A stretch of DNA of 64,000 nucleotides from Diplonema papillatum. Lineage: Eukaryota > Euglenozoa > Diplonemea > Diplonemida > Diplonemidae. Where the stretch lies: contig JAPJBO010000093.1 of assembly GCA_030068145.1 (NCBI GenBank), positions 345,483 through 409,482 of the forward strand. Reading direction: 5' to 3'. Shown one piece after another: positions 53,476 to 64,000 of the stretch. The notes below the pieces were generated by a model. The model searched no databases, was not told the origin of the DNA, and saw only the letters and a program-made list of their open reading frames with translations. The position numbers were made by a program, and so were the translations under genes. Position 1 is the stretch's first letter, and each line of letters starts with the position of its first letter.

Positions 53476-54165
53476 AAACCCCCGCCCGCAAACCCGCACT
53501 CGGTGGCCCTGCGGGCCCCCTCGTGCATTTGATGGATTCTCAGCGCTTTGATGTGGGCCTTCTTCTCCAGATTCGGCCTCCTGTGTGAAGAGGCCGACTC
53601 GAAAGAAAACAGGCAAACAGGAACTAGAAGAAGAAAAGAAATTCACAAGATGGTTCGGGTCGGAGTTGTGCTTGAAAAATCTGGTGTTCGAGAGTTCGTG
53701 TGGAAGCAGTCAAGGTATGTGAAGTTACGAGTCAGAGAAAAGGTTCTGACAGAGCTATGGGTACATATTTTTGTTGATATTTTGACCGATGCATCCAACG
53801 AAACCGTCACAGGAATTCGAAGCTCCTACGAACGACGTTCTTTCAAGGGTCGCAACTTCGGGAGAACGTGCCCCCCCATTTCGACATGCAACAGTTGCCT
53901 ATCACGTTTTCGGTGTTCCTTCAGCAAAGTGCTCCTGAGAGGTCGTGAAGTCCAAGAAGCTGGCCATCAAAGGCCCCGGAATTCTCAATGGGTGGTCTTG
54001 GGGTTGGGGGACAAAATCTGACTTGCCACCTCCTCGCGGTGTCCCCTGGAAACGTGTTTTTCGAAACGCGGCCAAGGCAAGCAGTTCCTTTCCTGTGGGT
54101 GAAAGCCCCTAACTTCGTATCTGGCCTCCGAGCTGCGCAACTACTCTTCCCAGGCGTAAAGAGGT
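53476..54165. other. Unique-looking stretch with a segment repeated near 62.6 kb
   Basis: No gene with a known domain is seen; a plus frame at 53548-54021 is open but unrecognised. The part at about 53990-54085 (GGGGGACAAAATCTGACTT, CACCTCCTCGCGGTGTCC, GGAAACG) has a relative at 62615-62690. The two copies bracket the whole minisatellite/satellite block. Confidence 0.5.
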
Positions 54166-55756
54166 CGGCAAGAAAGCAGCAGCAGGAAGGCAGCAGCAAC
54201 AAGGCAGCAGCGGCAAGGCAGCAGCAGAAGCAAGACAGCAGCGGCAAGACACCAGCAGCAAGGCAGCAGCAGCAAGGCAGCAGCAGCAGCAAGGCAGCAG
54301 CAGCAAGGCAGCAGCAGCAAGGCAGCAGCAGCAAGGCAGCAGCAGCAAGGCAGCAGCAGCAAGGCAGCAGCAGCAAGGCAGCAGCAGCAAGGCAGCAGCA
54401 GCAAGGCAGCAGCAGCAAGGCAGCAGCAGCAAGGCAGCGGCAAGGGCGGCAGCATCATGATAGCAGCGGCAAGGCGGCATCAGCAAGGCAGCAGCAGCAG
54501 CAAGGCAGCAGCAGCAAGGCAGCAGCAGCAAGGCAGCAGCAGCAAGGCAGCAGCAGCAAGGCAGCAGCAGCAAGGCAGCAGCAGCAAGGCAGCAGCAGCA
54601 AGGCAGCAGCAGCAAGGCAGCAGCAGCAAGGCAGCAGCAGCAAGGCAGCAGCAGCAAGGCAGCAGCAGCAAGGCAGCAGCGGCAAGGCAACAGCGGCAGC
54701 AGCAGCAATAGCAGCGGCAAGGCGGCATCAGCAAGGCAGCAGCAGCAGCAAGGCAGCAGCAGCAAGGCAGCAGCAGCAAGGCAGCAGCAGCAAGGCAGCA
54801 GCAGCAAGGCAGCAGCAGCAAGGCAGCAGCAGCAAGGCAGCAGCAGCAAGGCAGCAGCAGCAAGGCAGCAGCAGCAAGGCAGCAGCGGCAAGGCAACAGC
54901 GGCAAGGCGGCAGCAGCACGACAGCAGCGGCAAGGCGGCATCAGCAAGGCAGCAGCAGCAAGGCAGCAGCAGCAGCAAGGCAGCCGCGGCAAGGCAGCAG
55001 CAGCAAGGCAGCAGCAGCAAGGCAGCAGCGGCAAGGCAGCAGCAGCAAGGCAGCAGCAGCAAGGCAGCAGCCGCAGCAAGGCAGCAGCAGCAAGGCAGCA
55101 GCAGCAAGGCAGCAGCAGCAAGGCAGCAGCAGCAAGGCAGCAGCAGCAAGGCAGCAGCAGCAAGGCAGCAGCAGCAAGGCAGCAGCAGCAAGGCAGCAGC
55201 AGCAAGGCAGCAGCAGCAAGGCAGCAGCAGCAAGGCAGCAGCAGCAAGGCAGCAGCAGCAAGGCAGCAGCAGCAAGGCAGCAGCAGCAAGGCAACAGCGG
55301 CAAGGGCGGCAGCATCACGATAGCAGCAGCAAGGCGGCATCAGCAAGGCAGCAGCAGCAAGGCAGCAGCAGCAGCAAGGCAGCCGCGGCAAGGCAGCAGC
55401 AGCAAGGCAGCAGCAGCAACAAGGCAGCAGCGGCAAGGCAGCAGCAGAAGCAAGACAGCTGCGGGAAGACACCAGCAGCAAGGCAGCAGCAGCAAGGCAG
55501 CAGCAGCAAGGCAGCAGCGGCAAGGCAGCAGCGGCAAGGCAGCAGCGGCAAGGCAGCAGCAGAAGCAAGACAGCTGCGGGAAGACACCAGCAGCAAGGCA
55601 GCAGCGGCAAGGCAACAGCGGCAAGTCGGCAGCGGCACGACAGCAGCGGCAAGGCGGCATCCGGAAGGCAGCCGCAGCAAGGCAGCAGCTGCAGCAAGGC
55701 AGCAGCAGCAAGGCAGCAGCTGCAACAAGGCAGCCGCAGCAAGGCAGCCAGCCTTT
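54166..55756. repeat. Minisatellite of a 14-bp unit (CAG-rich), about 110 units
   Basis: The basic unit is AAGGCAGCAGCAGC (14 bp) with variants such as GGCAAGGCAGC and GAAGCAAGACAGC. Because 14 is not a multiple of three, three units make one 42-bp cycle that encodes GSSSKAAAARQQQQ, and every plus frame passes through the same cycle without a stop; the minus strand gives an LLLLPCCCCLAAAA cycle. The frame open from 53988 to 55790 is therefore not by itself evidence of a gene. Larger blocks of about 450 bp recur inside (for example the variants near 54440, 54720, 54900 and 55310). Confidence 0.85.
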
Positions 55757-56870
55757 TGTCCACACTTTTCTTCTTATTTTAAAGAAATGAATGTAAAGAA
55801 ATGAAAAGATGTCCCAGTGCTGGCATGGCAGGCCCCTTTTGGCCCAAAGAACAGGTAGCCACCGTTGTCAGCACATGGGGTTTCCACTCATTCGCATTTT
55901 TTTTTGTAGCAGCAGAAACATCAGCAAGACTGAAGCACCAGCAGGGGGAGAAGGAGCAGAAGCAGCAGCAGCAGCAGCAGCAGAAGCAGCAGCAGCAGAA
56001 GTAGCAGCAGAAGCAGCACAGCATCAGCAGAACCAAACCAGGAACCCAAAACATTGGGAGGAAGGATGGGGGAGGGGAAAATGGCTATTGGTTGTCTCTT
56101 GTGTGCGTGCTTTGTCCTATCTTTGAAGGGTTGAAAGGAAGCTGCACTTTGCAACACGGGAGTACCTGTCGAGCCAGTCAGCAAGATCAACCTGTGCCAC
56201 TATGCCAGCATTTTGGATCAGAAGCGAGCCCCTCCATAGGCTTTGTTGGGCGTCCTTGACGTCATGCTTTGGGCAACTCCTGCAGGCAGTTCCTCACAAC
56301 CGGCCGAAAAAACTTTGTCTCACAACATTGTATGTGGCCAACTGTAGTGGAAACAAAACAGGGGGAAGCAAACCTTTCGAGGTCTGTGTGTTCAAAGTTC
56401 TGATGGTCCTTAATCGGTGGAAGTTTTGGGCAGATTAGAGACAGACAAAGCACATGCATAGCAACAATCTTTGGCATGGGATGTGATTCTTGAACTTTCC
56501 TCCTCAAATTTGCGGTTTTTGGAAACTTTTTGAAATAGCCAGGAAAGCGAAAGCAGAAAACAGCAGCCAAAATCAGCAGCAGAGACCAGCAGCAGCTCCA
56601 AGAGGGCCCCAGCAAGACCAAGAGAATGCCTTGACAGGATTCCTTGGTTGAAGAAAGAGAATGTAGACACACAGGACTCCAACACTATCCATTTGCTTCC
56701 CGTTCTGCGCCGTTCCTTCTGGAGTCCTGTGTTTGCCCCGCCTGAAATTGCAAAAGTGGGATGCCAAGCCCGAAAAAGCAGAAGCCAAAGGTTTAAGGAA
56801 AAGAGGGTTGGGGTGAGAGCAGAACCGGAAATGGCAGGTCCAGGGGACCAACGCGCTGCAAACCCGACCA
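55757..56870. other. Flank of the minisatellite with (CAG)n-like microsatellite
   Basis: A (GCA)n-rich run lies at 55960-56030. The rest holds no recognised gene. The right part (56600-56870) has open frames with no domain. Confidence 0.4.
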
Positions 56871-58767
56871 AACCTGGTCTGATCATCTTGGGGTCTGACC
56901 CGCTAGAATTGGATGCTGCCAAAATTTTGCAGTTTTCCTGAAGGAAATTGCCTAGGAAAATGGATTTTTGGATTTTTTTTTTCAGGAATTTTTTGGAATT
57001 TTTTTTTCTACAAAGGTGAAATTTTTGCTTGGAGTTTTTCATTGTGACAGACGGACAGATTCTTAACCCGCATATTTGTATAGTAACCTGGTCTGATCAT
57101 CTTGGGGTCTGACCCGCTAGAATTGGATGCTGCCAAAATTTTGCAGTTTTCCTGAAGGAAATTGCCTAGGAAAATGGATTTTTGGAATTTTTTTTTCAGG
57201 AATTTTTTGGAATTTTTTTTTCTACAAAGGTGAAATTTTTGCTTGGAGTTTTTCATTGTGACAGACGGACAGATTCTTAACCCGCATATTTGTATAGTAA
57301 CCTGGTCTGATCATCTTGGGGTCTGACCCGCTAGAATTGGATGCTGCCAAAATTTTGCAGTTTTCCTGAAGGAAATTGCCTAGGAAAATGGATTTTTGGA
57401 TTTTTTTTTTCAGGAATTTTTTGGAATTTTTTTTTCTACAAAGGTGAAATTTTTGCTTGGAGTTTTTCATTGTGACAGACGGACAGATTCTTAACCCGCA
57501 TATTTGTATAGTAACCTGGTCTGATCATCTTGGGGTCTGACCCGCTAGAATTGGATGCTGCCAAAATTTTGCAGTTTTCCTGAAGGAAATTGCCTAGGAA
57601 AATGGATTTTTGGATTTTTTTTTTCAGGAATTTTTTGGAATTTTTTTTTCTACAAAGGTGAAATTTTTGCTTGGAGTTTTTCATTGTGACAGACGGACAG
57701 ATTCTTAACCCGCATATTTGTATAGTAACCTGGTCTGATCATCTTGGGGTCTGACCCGCTAGAATTGGATGCTGCCAAAATTTTGCAGTTTTCCTGAAGG
57801 AAATTGCCTAGGAAAATGGATTTTTGGATTTTTTTTTTCAGGAATTTTTTGGAATTTTTTTTTCTACAAAGGTGAAATTTTTGCTTGGAGTTTTTCATTG
57901 TGACAGACGGACAGATTCTTAACCCGCATATTTGTATAGTAACCTGGTCTGATCATCTTGGGGTCTGACCCGCTAGAATTGGATGCTGCCAAAATTTTGC
58001 AGTTTTCCTGAAGGAAATTGCCTAGGAAAATGGATTTTTGGATTTTTTTTTTCAGGAATTTTTTGGAATTTTTTTTTCTACAAAGGTGAAATTTTTGCTT
58101 GGAGTTTTTCATTGTGACAGACGGACAGATTCTTAACCCGCATATTTGTATAGTAACCTGGTCTGATCATCTTGGGGTCTGACCCGCTAGAATTGGATGC
58201 TGCCAAAATTTTGCAGTTTTCCTGAAGGAAATTGCCTAGGAAAATGGATTTTTGGATTTTTTTTTCAGGAATTTTTTGGAATTTTTTTTTCTACAAAGGT
58301 GAAATTTTTGCTTGGAGTTTTTCATTGTGACAGACGGACAGATTCTTAACCCGCATATTTGTATAGTAACCTGGTCTGATCATCTTGGGGTCTGACCCGC
58401 TAGAATTGGATGCTGCCAAAATTTTGCAGTTTTCCTGAAGGAAATTGCCTAGGAAAATGGATTTTTGGAATTTTTTTTTCAGGAATTGTTTGGAATTTTT
58501 TTTTCTACAAAGGTGAAATTTTTGCTTGGAGTTTTTCATTGTGACAGACGGACAGATTCTTAACCCGCATATTTGTATAGTAACCTGGTCTGATCATCTT
58601 GGGGTCTGACCCGCTAGAATTGGATGCTGCCAAAATTTTGCAGTTTTCCTGAAGGAAATTGCCTAGGAAAATGGATTTTTGGAATTTTTTTTCAGGAATT
58701 GTTTGGAATTTTTTTTTCTACAAAGGTGAAATTTTTGCTTGGAGTTTTTCATTGTGACAGACGGACA

Positions 58768-58882
58768 TGCTTGTGTATTCGTGGTGGAATTTTCCTCTTT
58801 TCCCGTTTGGTTTCCGCGCCCATGAAAATGGAACCCCCATGAGCGCGTTACGGGGTCCCAAGTGCCGGGTGGAGCGGCGTAA

Positions 58883-58938
<56 letters not shown>
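58768..58938 (+). mobile_element. Short poly(A)-tailed retroposon in the satellite, copy 1
   Basis: A body of about 116 bp, starting TGCTTGTGTATTCGTGGTGG and ending GGTGGAGCGGCGTAAC, with a 55-base A tail. The flank GGACA is repeated on both sides, so a 5-bp target duplication is likely. The tail and duplication fit a LINE-driven retroposon; the source RNA is not recognised. The body ends with GTTACG...CGTAAC, able to pair. Confidence 0.7.
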
Positions 58939-58940
<2 letters not shown>

Positions 58941-61513
58941 ACAGATTCTTAACCCGCATATTTGTATAGTAACCTGGTCTGATCATCTTGGGGTCTGACC
59001 CGCTAGAATTGGATGCTGCCAAAATTTTGCAGTTTTCCTAAAGGAAATTGCCTAGGAAAATGGATTTTTGGAATTTTTTTTTCAGGAATTTTTTGGAATT
59101 TTTTTTTCTACAAAGGTGAAATTTTTGCTTGGAGTTTTTCATTGTGACAGACGGACAGATTCTTAACCCGCATATTTGTATAGTAACCTGGTCTGATCAT
59201 CTTGGGGTCTGACCCGCTAGAATTGGATGCTGCCAAAATTTTGCAGTTTTCCTAAAGGAAATTGCCTAGGAAAATGGATTTTTGGATTTTTTTTTTCAGG
59301 AATTTTTTGGAATTTTTTTTTTCTACAAAGGTGAAATTTTTGCTTGGAGTTTTTCATTGTGACAGACGGACAGATTCTTAACCCGCATATTTGTATAGTA
59401 ACCTGGTCTGATCATCTTGGGGTCTGACCCGCTAGAATTGGATGCTGCCAAAATTTTGCAGTTTTCCTGAAGGAAATTGCCTAGGAAAATGGATTTTTGG
59501 AATTTTTTTTTCAGGAATTGTTTGGAATTTTTTTTTCTACAAAGGTGAAATTTTTGCTTGGAGTTTTTCATTGTGACAGACGGACAGATTCTTAACCCGC
59601 ATATTTGTATAGTAACCTGGTCTGATCATCTTGGGGTCTGACCCGCTAGAATTGGATGCTGCCAAAATTTTGCAGTTTTCCTGAAGGAAATTGCCTAGGA
59701 AAATGGATTTTTGGATTTTTTTTTCAGGAATTGTTTGGAATTTTTTTTTCTACAAAGGTGAAATTTTTGCTTGGAGTTTTTCATTGTGACAGACGGACAG
59801 ATTCTTAACCCGCATATTTGTATAGTAACCTGGTCTGATCATCTTGGGGTCTGACCCGCTAGAATTGGATGCTGCCAAAATTTTGCAGTTTTCCTGAAGG
59901 AAATTGCCTAGGAAAATGGATTTTTGGAATTTTTTTTTCAGGAATTGTTTGGAATTTTTTTTTCTACAAAGGTGAAATTTTTGCTTGGAGTTTTTCATTG
60001 TGACAGACGGACAGATTCTTAACCCGCATATTTGTATAGTAACCTGGTCTGATCATCTTGGGGTCTGACCCGCTAGAATTGGATGCTGCCAAAATTTTGC
60101 AGTTTTCCTGAAGGAAATTGCCTAGGAAAATGGATTTTTGGAATTTTTTTTTCAGGAATTGTTTGGAATTTTTTTTTCTACAAAGGTGAAATTTTTGCTT
60201 GGAGTTTTTCATTGTGACAGACGGACAGATTCTTAACCCGCATATTTGTATAGTAACCTGGTCTGATCATCTTGGGGTCTGACCCGCTAGAATTGGATGC
60301 TGCCAAAATTTTGCAGTTTTCCTGAAGGAAATTGCCTAGGAAAATGGATTTTTGGAATTTTTTTTTCAGGAATTTTTTGGAATTTTTTTTTCTACAAAGG
60401 TGAAATTTTTGCTTGGAGTTTTTCATTGTGACAGACGGACAGATTCTTAACCCGCATATTTGTATAGTAACCTGGTCTGATCATCTTGGGGTCTGACCCG
60501 CTAGAATTGGATGCTGCCAAAATTTTGCAGTTTTCCTGAAGGAAATTGCCTAGGAAAATGGATTTTTGGAATTTTTTTTTCAGGAATTGTTTGGAATTTT
60601 TTTTTCTACAAAGGTGAAATTTTTGCTTGGAGTTTTTCATTGTGACAGACGGACAGATTCTTAACCCGCATATTTGTATAGTAACCTGGTCTGATCATCT
60701 TGGGGTCTGACCCGCTAGAATTGGATGCTGCCAAAATTTTGCAGTTTTCCTGAAGGAAATTGCCTAGGAAAATGGATTTTTGGAATTTTTTTTTCAGGAA
60801 TTTTTTGGAATTTTTTTTTCTACAAAGGTGAAATTTTTGCTTGGAGTTTTTCATTGTGACAGACGGACAGATTCTTAACCCGCATATTTGTATAGTAACC
60901 TGGTCTGATCATCTTGGGGTCTGACCCGCTAGAATTGGATGCTGCCAAAATTTTGCAGTTTTCCTGAAAGGAAATTGCCTAGGAAAATGGATTTTTGGAA
61001 TTTTTTTTTCAGGAATTTTTTGGAATTTTTTTTTCTACAAAGGTGAAATTTTTGCTTGGAGTTTTTCATTGTGACAGACGGACAGATTCTTAACCCGCAT
61101 ATTTGTATAGTAACCTGGTCTGATCATCTTGGGGTCTGACCCGCTAGAATTGGATGCTGCCAAAATTTTGCAGTTTTCCTGAAGGAAATTGCCTAGGAAA
61201 ATGGATTTTTGGAATTTTTTTTTCAGGAATTGTTTGGAATTTTTTTTTCTACAAAGGTGAAATTTTTGCTTGGAGTTTTTCATTGTGACAGACGGACAGA
61301 TTCTTAACCCGCATATTTGTATAGTAGTAACCTGGTCTGATCATCTTGGGGTCTGACCCGCTAGAATTGGATGCTGCCAAAATTTTGCAGTTTTCCTGAA
61401 GGAAATTGCCTAGGAAAATGGATTTTTGGAATTTTTTTCAGGAATTGTTTGGAATTTTTTTTTCTACAAAGGTGAAATTTTTGCTTGGAGTTTTTCATTG
61501 TGACAGACGGACA

Positions 61514-61686
61514 TGCTTGTGTATTCGTGGTGGAATTTTCCTCTTTTCCCGTTTGGTTTCCGCGCCCATGAAAATGGAACCCCCATGAGCGCGTTACGGG
61601 GTCCCAAGTGCCGGGTGGAGCGGCGTAACACAAAAAAAAAAAAAAAAAAAAAAAAAACAAAAAAAAAAAAAAAAAAAGAAACAAAA
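61514..61686 (+). mobile_element. Short poly(A)-tailed retroposon in the satellite, copy 2
   Basis: It has the same body and the same insertion site within the 214-bp unit as the copy at 58768, with GGACA on both sides. The A tail is interrupted by single C and G bases. The identical site means that the insert was carried along when the array was amplified. Confidence 0.7.
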
Positions 61687-61893
61687 GGACAGATTCTTAA
61701 CCCGCATATTTGTATAGTAACCTGGTCTGATCATCTTGGGGTCTGACCCGCTAGAATTGGATGCTGCCAAAATTTTGCAGTTTTCCTGAAGGAAATTGCC
61801 TAGGAAAATGGATTTTTGGATTTTTTTTTTCAGGAATTTTTTGGAATTTTTTTTTCTACAAAGGTGAAATTTTTGCTTGGAGTTTTTTCATTC

Positions 61894-62261
61894 AGCTCAT
61901 GTCCTGTGCGTGAGGGACCAAATGAAGCCCACCAACCCCACTGCTGGCATGCTCCCCCCCCCCCAGCCCCCAAACTACAACCCAAGAGTCATTTTCCCCC
62001 CCACCCATCACTTTCCTTTTCGGTATGTTTTGTTTTTCCTCCTCCCCTTGGCCCACTCTCGCCATCTCACTCACACACTATTTTGTTTGTGTCCCTTCTG
62101 GAAAGGGGAGAAAAAAAGAGGGCTTCAATTCCCTCTCTTTATTTTTTGGTTGTCCCTCCTCTTCCTCCTCCTCCTCGCTCCCCTATTTTTCCGTTTTCTT
62201 AAAAAAAAAAAAAAAAAGAATGCCCTTCCTCTTATTTATATATCTCTCTTTTCCAGCCAAA
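61894..62261. other. C/T-rich stretch between two arrays
   Basis: It is pyrimidine-rich with C runs and an A run at 62201-62217. No gene is seen. Confidence 0.35.
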
Positions 62262-62477
62262 CCCGTAACCCGCAAACCCGCAACCCGAACGCAAACCCGC
62301 AAACCCGCAAACCCGCAAACCCGCAAACCCGCAAACCCGCAAACCCGCAAACCCGCAAACCCGCAAACCCGCAAACCCGCAAACCCGCAAACCCGCAAAC
62401 CCGCAAACCCGCAAACCCGCAAACCCGCAAACCCGCAAACCCGCAAACCCGCAAACCCGCAAACCCGCAAACCCGCA
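62262..62477. repeat. (AAACCCGC)n array
   Basis: About 23 perfect copies of the 8-bp unit from 62292 on, preceded by a few variant units (AAACCCGT, AACCCGAACGC). A short run of similar units (CCCGCAAACCCCCGCCCGCAAACCCGC) is at 53467. The C/A strand bias recalls telomeric repeats such as CCCTAAA, but the unit is not a known telomere repeat. Confidence 0.9.
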
Positions 62478-62559
62478 CTAGAAATGAGCACGTGACCGAA
62501 GCAGGTTAGGAGAGTTGGGTTTGGTGTGGTTTCCGCCAAGTTTTTGAACATGTTTCGAA

Positions 62560-62700
62560 AGGGCCCTTAAGCCCATGAAAATGCACCCCTTGCCTTTTCA
62601 TGGGCCTAAGGATTCTGTGGGGGACGAAATCTGACCTGCACCTCCTCGTGGTGTCCTCTGGAAACGCGCAAGCCGCGGCCAACGCAGGCAGTAACGTAAT
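62560..62700. repeat. Second copy of the segment seen near 54.0 kb
   Basis: GGGGGACGAAATCTGACCTG, CACCTCCTCGTGGTGTCC and GGAAACGCGCAAGCCGCGGCCAA correspond to 53995-54085. The left part has an inverted pair around CATGAAAATG / CTTTTCATG (62575-62605). Confidence 0.55.
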
Positions 62701-62795
62701 CATTTATATTTGCCTGGTTGGGGCGTTCTTCGGGCAGATAGCATTTCATTCTTAAAACAAACAGGAAATCTAAAAAAAAAACACGCACTTTGAAA

Positions 62796-64000
62796 ATGAA
62801 CAACTATCTTGGTGTGCCGTTGCTGCCTCCGTTCGAGCTGCGCCCTGGGCCTGCCGTAGAGGTACCGCCTAAATCTCCACTCTCGGAACCGAATGGATTG
62901 GAGAACACTGCAGACTTTGAGAGACACGCCCAAATCATGGCAGAAAACCCGGTAAGACCCCCACCGCAAAGGATGTCAAGGGTGATCATCGTCCTTAATG
63001 GCCGTTATGATGTAATCCCTCTTCTCCCAAGATTCTTCCTCGCACCCCAGAAACCGGAGAACCCTCCGGCCATTTCAAGGTGTGAAGACTTTGGGGGTTC
63101 GGTAGACGTCTGCCCCCCTGAATCGCTTGACGAAGGTATGGAACAAATTTCTTTGTGGCATTACTTTCCAAAATTGTAATAGCACCCTGCTGCCCAGATA
63201 TAGCAGATAATTCTAAACAATCAATATGATCACAGGTGACCTGAGAATGGCAGACTTTGTGGAAGACGCCATGTCAGAAGAGAAGGCTGATTATGAATCT
63301 GGCTGGTGCCCTGAAGATGACTGGATCCAGTATCAGAAATTGCAAACCCGGGACACAGGTATATATAGTTTCTTTGTCCGTTGTTAAAAGTGCTTGCCGT
63401 GTGCCACGGCAACTTTATTTGCAATGCATGCTCTGGAATTCCTTTGGGAAATGCCTCCTACCAACCCCTAAACCGGCAGGTCGCAAGGTGACGTTCTTCT
63501 TTCCTGAGGGGGGGCCATGCAAAGACAGAGATGATGATGAAAATGGGCCCATTGGTTCGGACCAAAAGTTCCCATGCGCAGAAGAAAATGCTGTTCACCA
63601 CCTGCCGGCCAATGAAGCAGATCAAGGTGTGTGCCAAAGGGCCTATATTTCCTTTAAGTATGGGATCAGCACCAAAGGGCCCGACAATCCCACACAACCC
63701 AAAATCCAACAGGTGACATGGATCTGGATGAGCCTACTCTTTTGGAACTGATGATTGGAATTCAAATGTGTGAACAAACAATTCTTCGCAGCCAGCCTGG
63801 CCACAGGGCTTGCCGCCATTCTGGATGCAACCTGGTGTTCAAGACAAGGAGGGAATTACTTCAGCACCAAAAAACCTGTCCCCACAACCCAGACGCAGAT
63901 AACTACGAGGTCTGCAAGTACTGCAAGGTGGCAGTAAAGAGGGATTCCCTGGAGGCGCATATGCGCACAACAACATGCAGATGTTTTTGCAGGTCCTGCG
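62796..64000 (+). CDS. Zinc-finger protein gene, first five exons (continues beyond window)
   Basis: Exons 62796-62951, 63051-63135, 63236-63358, 63480-63626 and 63713-64000. Introns are 86-121 bp, and the last three are all phase 1, with the split Gly codon G|GT, so the exons read ...EG|DLRMADFVED, ...DTG|RKVTFFFPEG and ...DQG|DMDLDEPTLL. The early exons are acidic and Pro-rich without a known domain. The fifth carries a C2H2 finger CRHSGCNLVFKTRRELLQHQ ending KTCPH, and a second Cys/His set CKYCKVAVKRDSLEAHM ending TTTC. A DNA- or RNA-binding role is likely for the fingers; the rest is unknown. The ATG at 62796 is the first in frame after an A run. The regular short introns differ from the long, element-filled introns further left. 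Confidence 0.65.

Larger units (their letters stand above)
56871..61893. repeat. 214-bp satellite array, about 22 copies
   Basis: The unit starts AACCTGGTCTGATCATCTTG and includes GGATGCTGCCAAAATTTTGC, runs of T after GGATTTTTGGA, and GACAGACGGACAGATTCTTA. Copies are nearly identical; a few sites vary, such as GGAATTTTTTGG versus GGAATTGTTTGG and T-run length. Each unit has an open minus frame that runs into the next unit (MKNSKQKFHLCRKKNSKKF), which follows from the repeat and gives no sign of selection. Two copies hold a poly(A)-tailed insert. Confidence 0.95.

Noticed and set aside
53988-55790. 600-codon ORF across the CAG-type minisatellite and the long opposing minus frames
   Set aside because: All frames are open because of the 14-bp unit; no domain, start context or splice evidence supports a gene.
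57008-61283. Repeated 82-codon minus frames in the 214-bp satellite
   Set aside because: They recur once per unit and cross unit borders; no sign of a start context or selection, and the indels in T runs make them accidental.
62292-62477. Interstitial telomere
   Set aside because: The unit AAACCCGC is not a known telomere repeat and the array is flanked by ordinary sequence on both sides; only the strand bias is similar.
62183-62551. CGFAGLRV-type repeat protein frames across (AAACCCGC)n
   Set aside because: Product of an 8-bp perfect repeat; open by composition only.

Overview
This window is nuclear DNA of a protist-like eukaryote. The evidence is GT-AG introns (donors mostly GTATG), single-copy eukaryotic gene families and a very heavy load of mobile elements and tandem repeats. 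The gene set includes a C2CD5-like C2-domain protein, a STAND NTPase of NB-ARC/WD40 type, an ORC1/CDC6 AAA+ protein, a tubulin polyglutamylase-type TTLL protein, a PH-domain protein, a J-domain plus 2-oxoglutarate oxygenase locus and zinc-finger genes. The TTLL gene suggests a flagellated cell. I cannot name the lineage from sequence alone; an alveolate or another alga/protist would fit.

Layout: 1-1.5 kb, the end of a ubiquitin-protease (USP) ORF with zinc fingers in an A/C-rich cassette. 1.6-3.7 kb, the C-terminal half of an NB-ARC/WD40 gene. 4.7-15.2 kb, a long C2CD5-like gene whose introns hold a foldback element, a 36-bp minisatellite and two tRNA-headed SINE-like units. 15.8-33 kb, a first exon and then a mobile-element cluster: one apparently whole tyrosine-recombinase (YR) retrotransposon with split direct repeats, two further DIRS-like elements, a hAT derivative with AAACGG-type subterminal repeats, a second element with TTATCGCA arrays, and divergent tRNA-like sequences. 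33-46 kb, a gene-poor stretch with a few exons, a PH-domain gene, MITE/foldback elements built from a perfect 20-bp palindrome, and a SINE dimer nested in one of them.

From 46.4 to 53.1 kb there is a compact run of co-oriented genes (ORC1/CDC6-like, TTLL, a tail-anchored protein, J-domain/2OG oxygenase) about 107-127 bp apart, with an AG acceptor-like site shortly before each start codon. From 53.2 to 62.5 kb lie minisatellites: a 44-bp repeat, a 1.6-kb array of a 14-bp CAG-type unit open in every frame, a 5-kb array of a 214-bp satellite carrying two copies of a poly(A)-tailed insert, and an (AAACCCGC)n array. The right edge holds the start of a zinc-finger gene with at least five exons and consistent splice phases.

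The main points worth following up are the possible J-domain/2OG-oxygenase fusion by a phase-compatible intron, the co-oriented gene cluster with pre-ATG acceptors, the foldback/hAT-like families with reiterated palindromic subterminal motifs, and the frame-independent 14-bp minisatellite. Exon boundaries were placed by eye from reading frame, splice dinucleotides and family similarity; no alignment or search was run.
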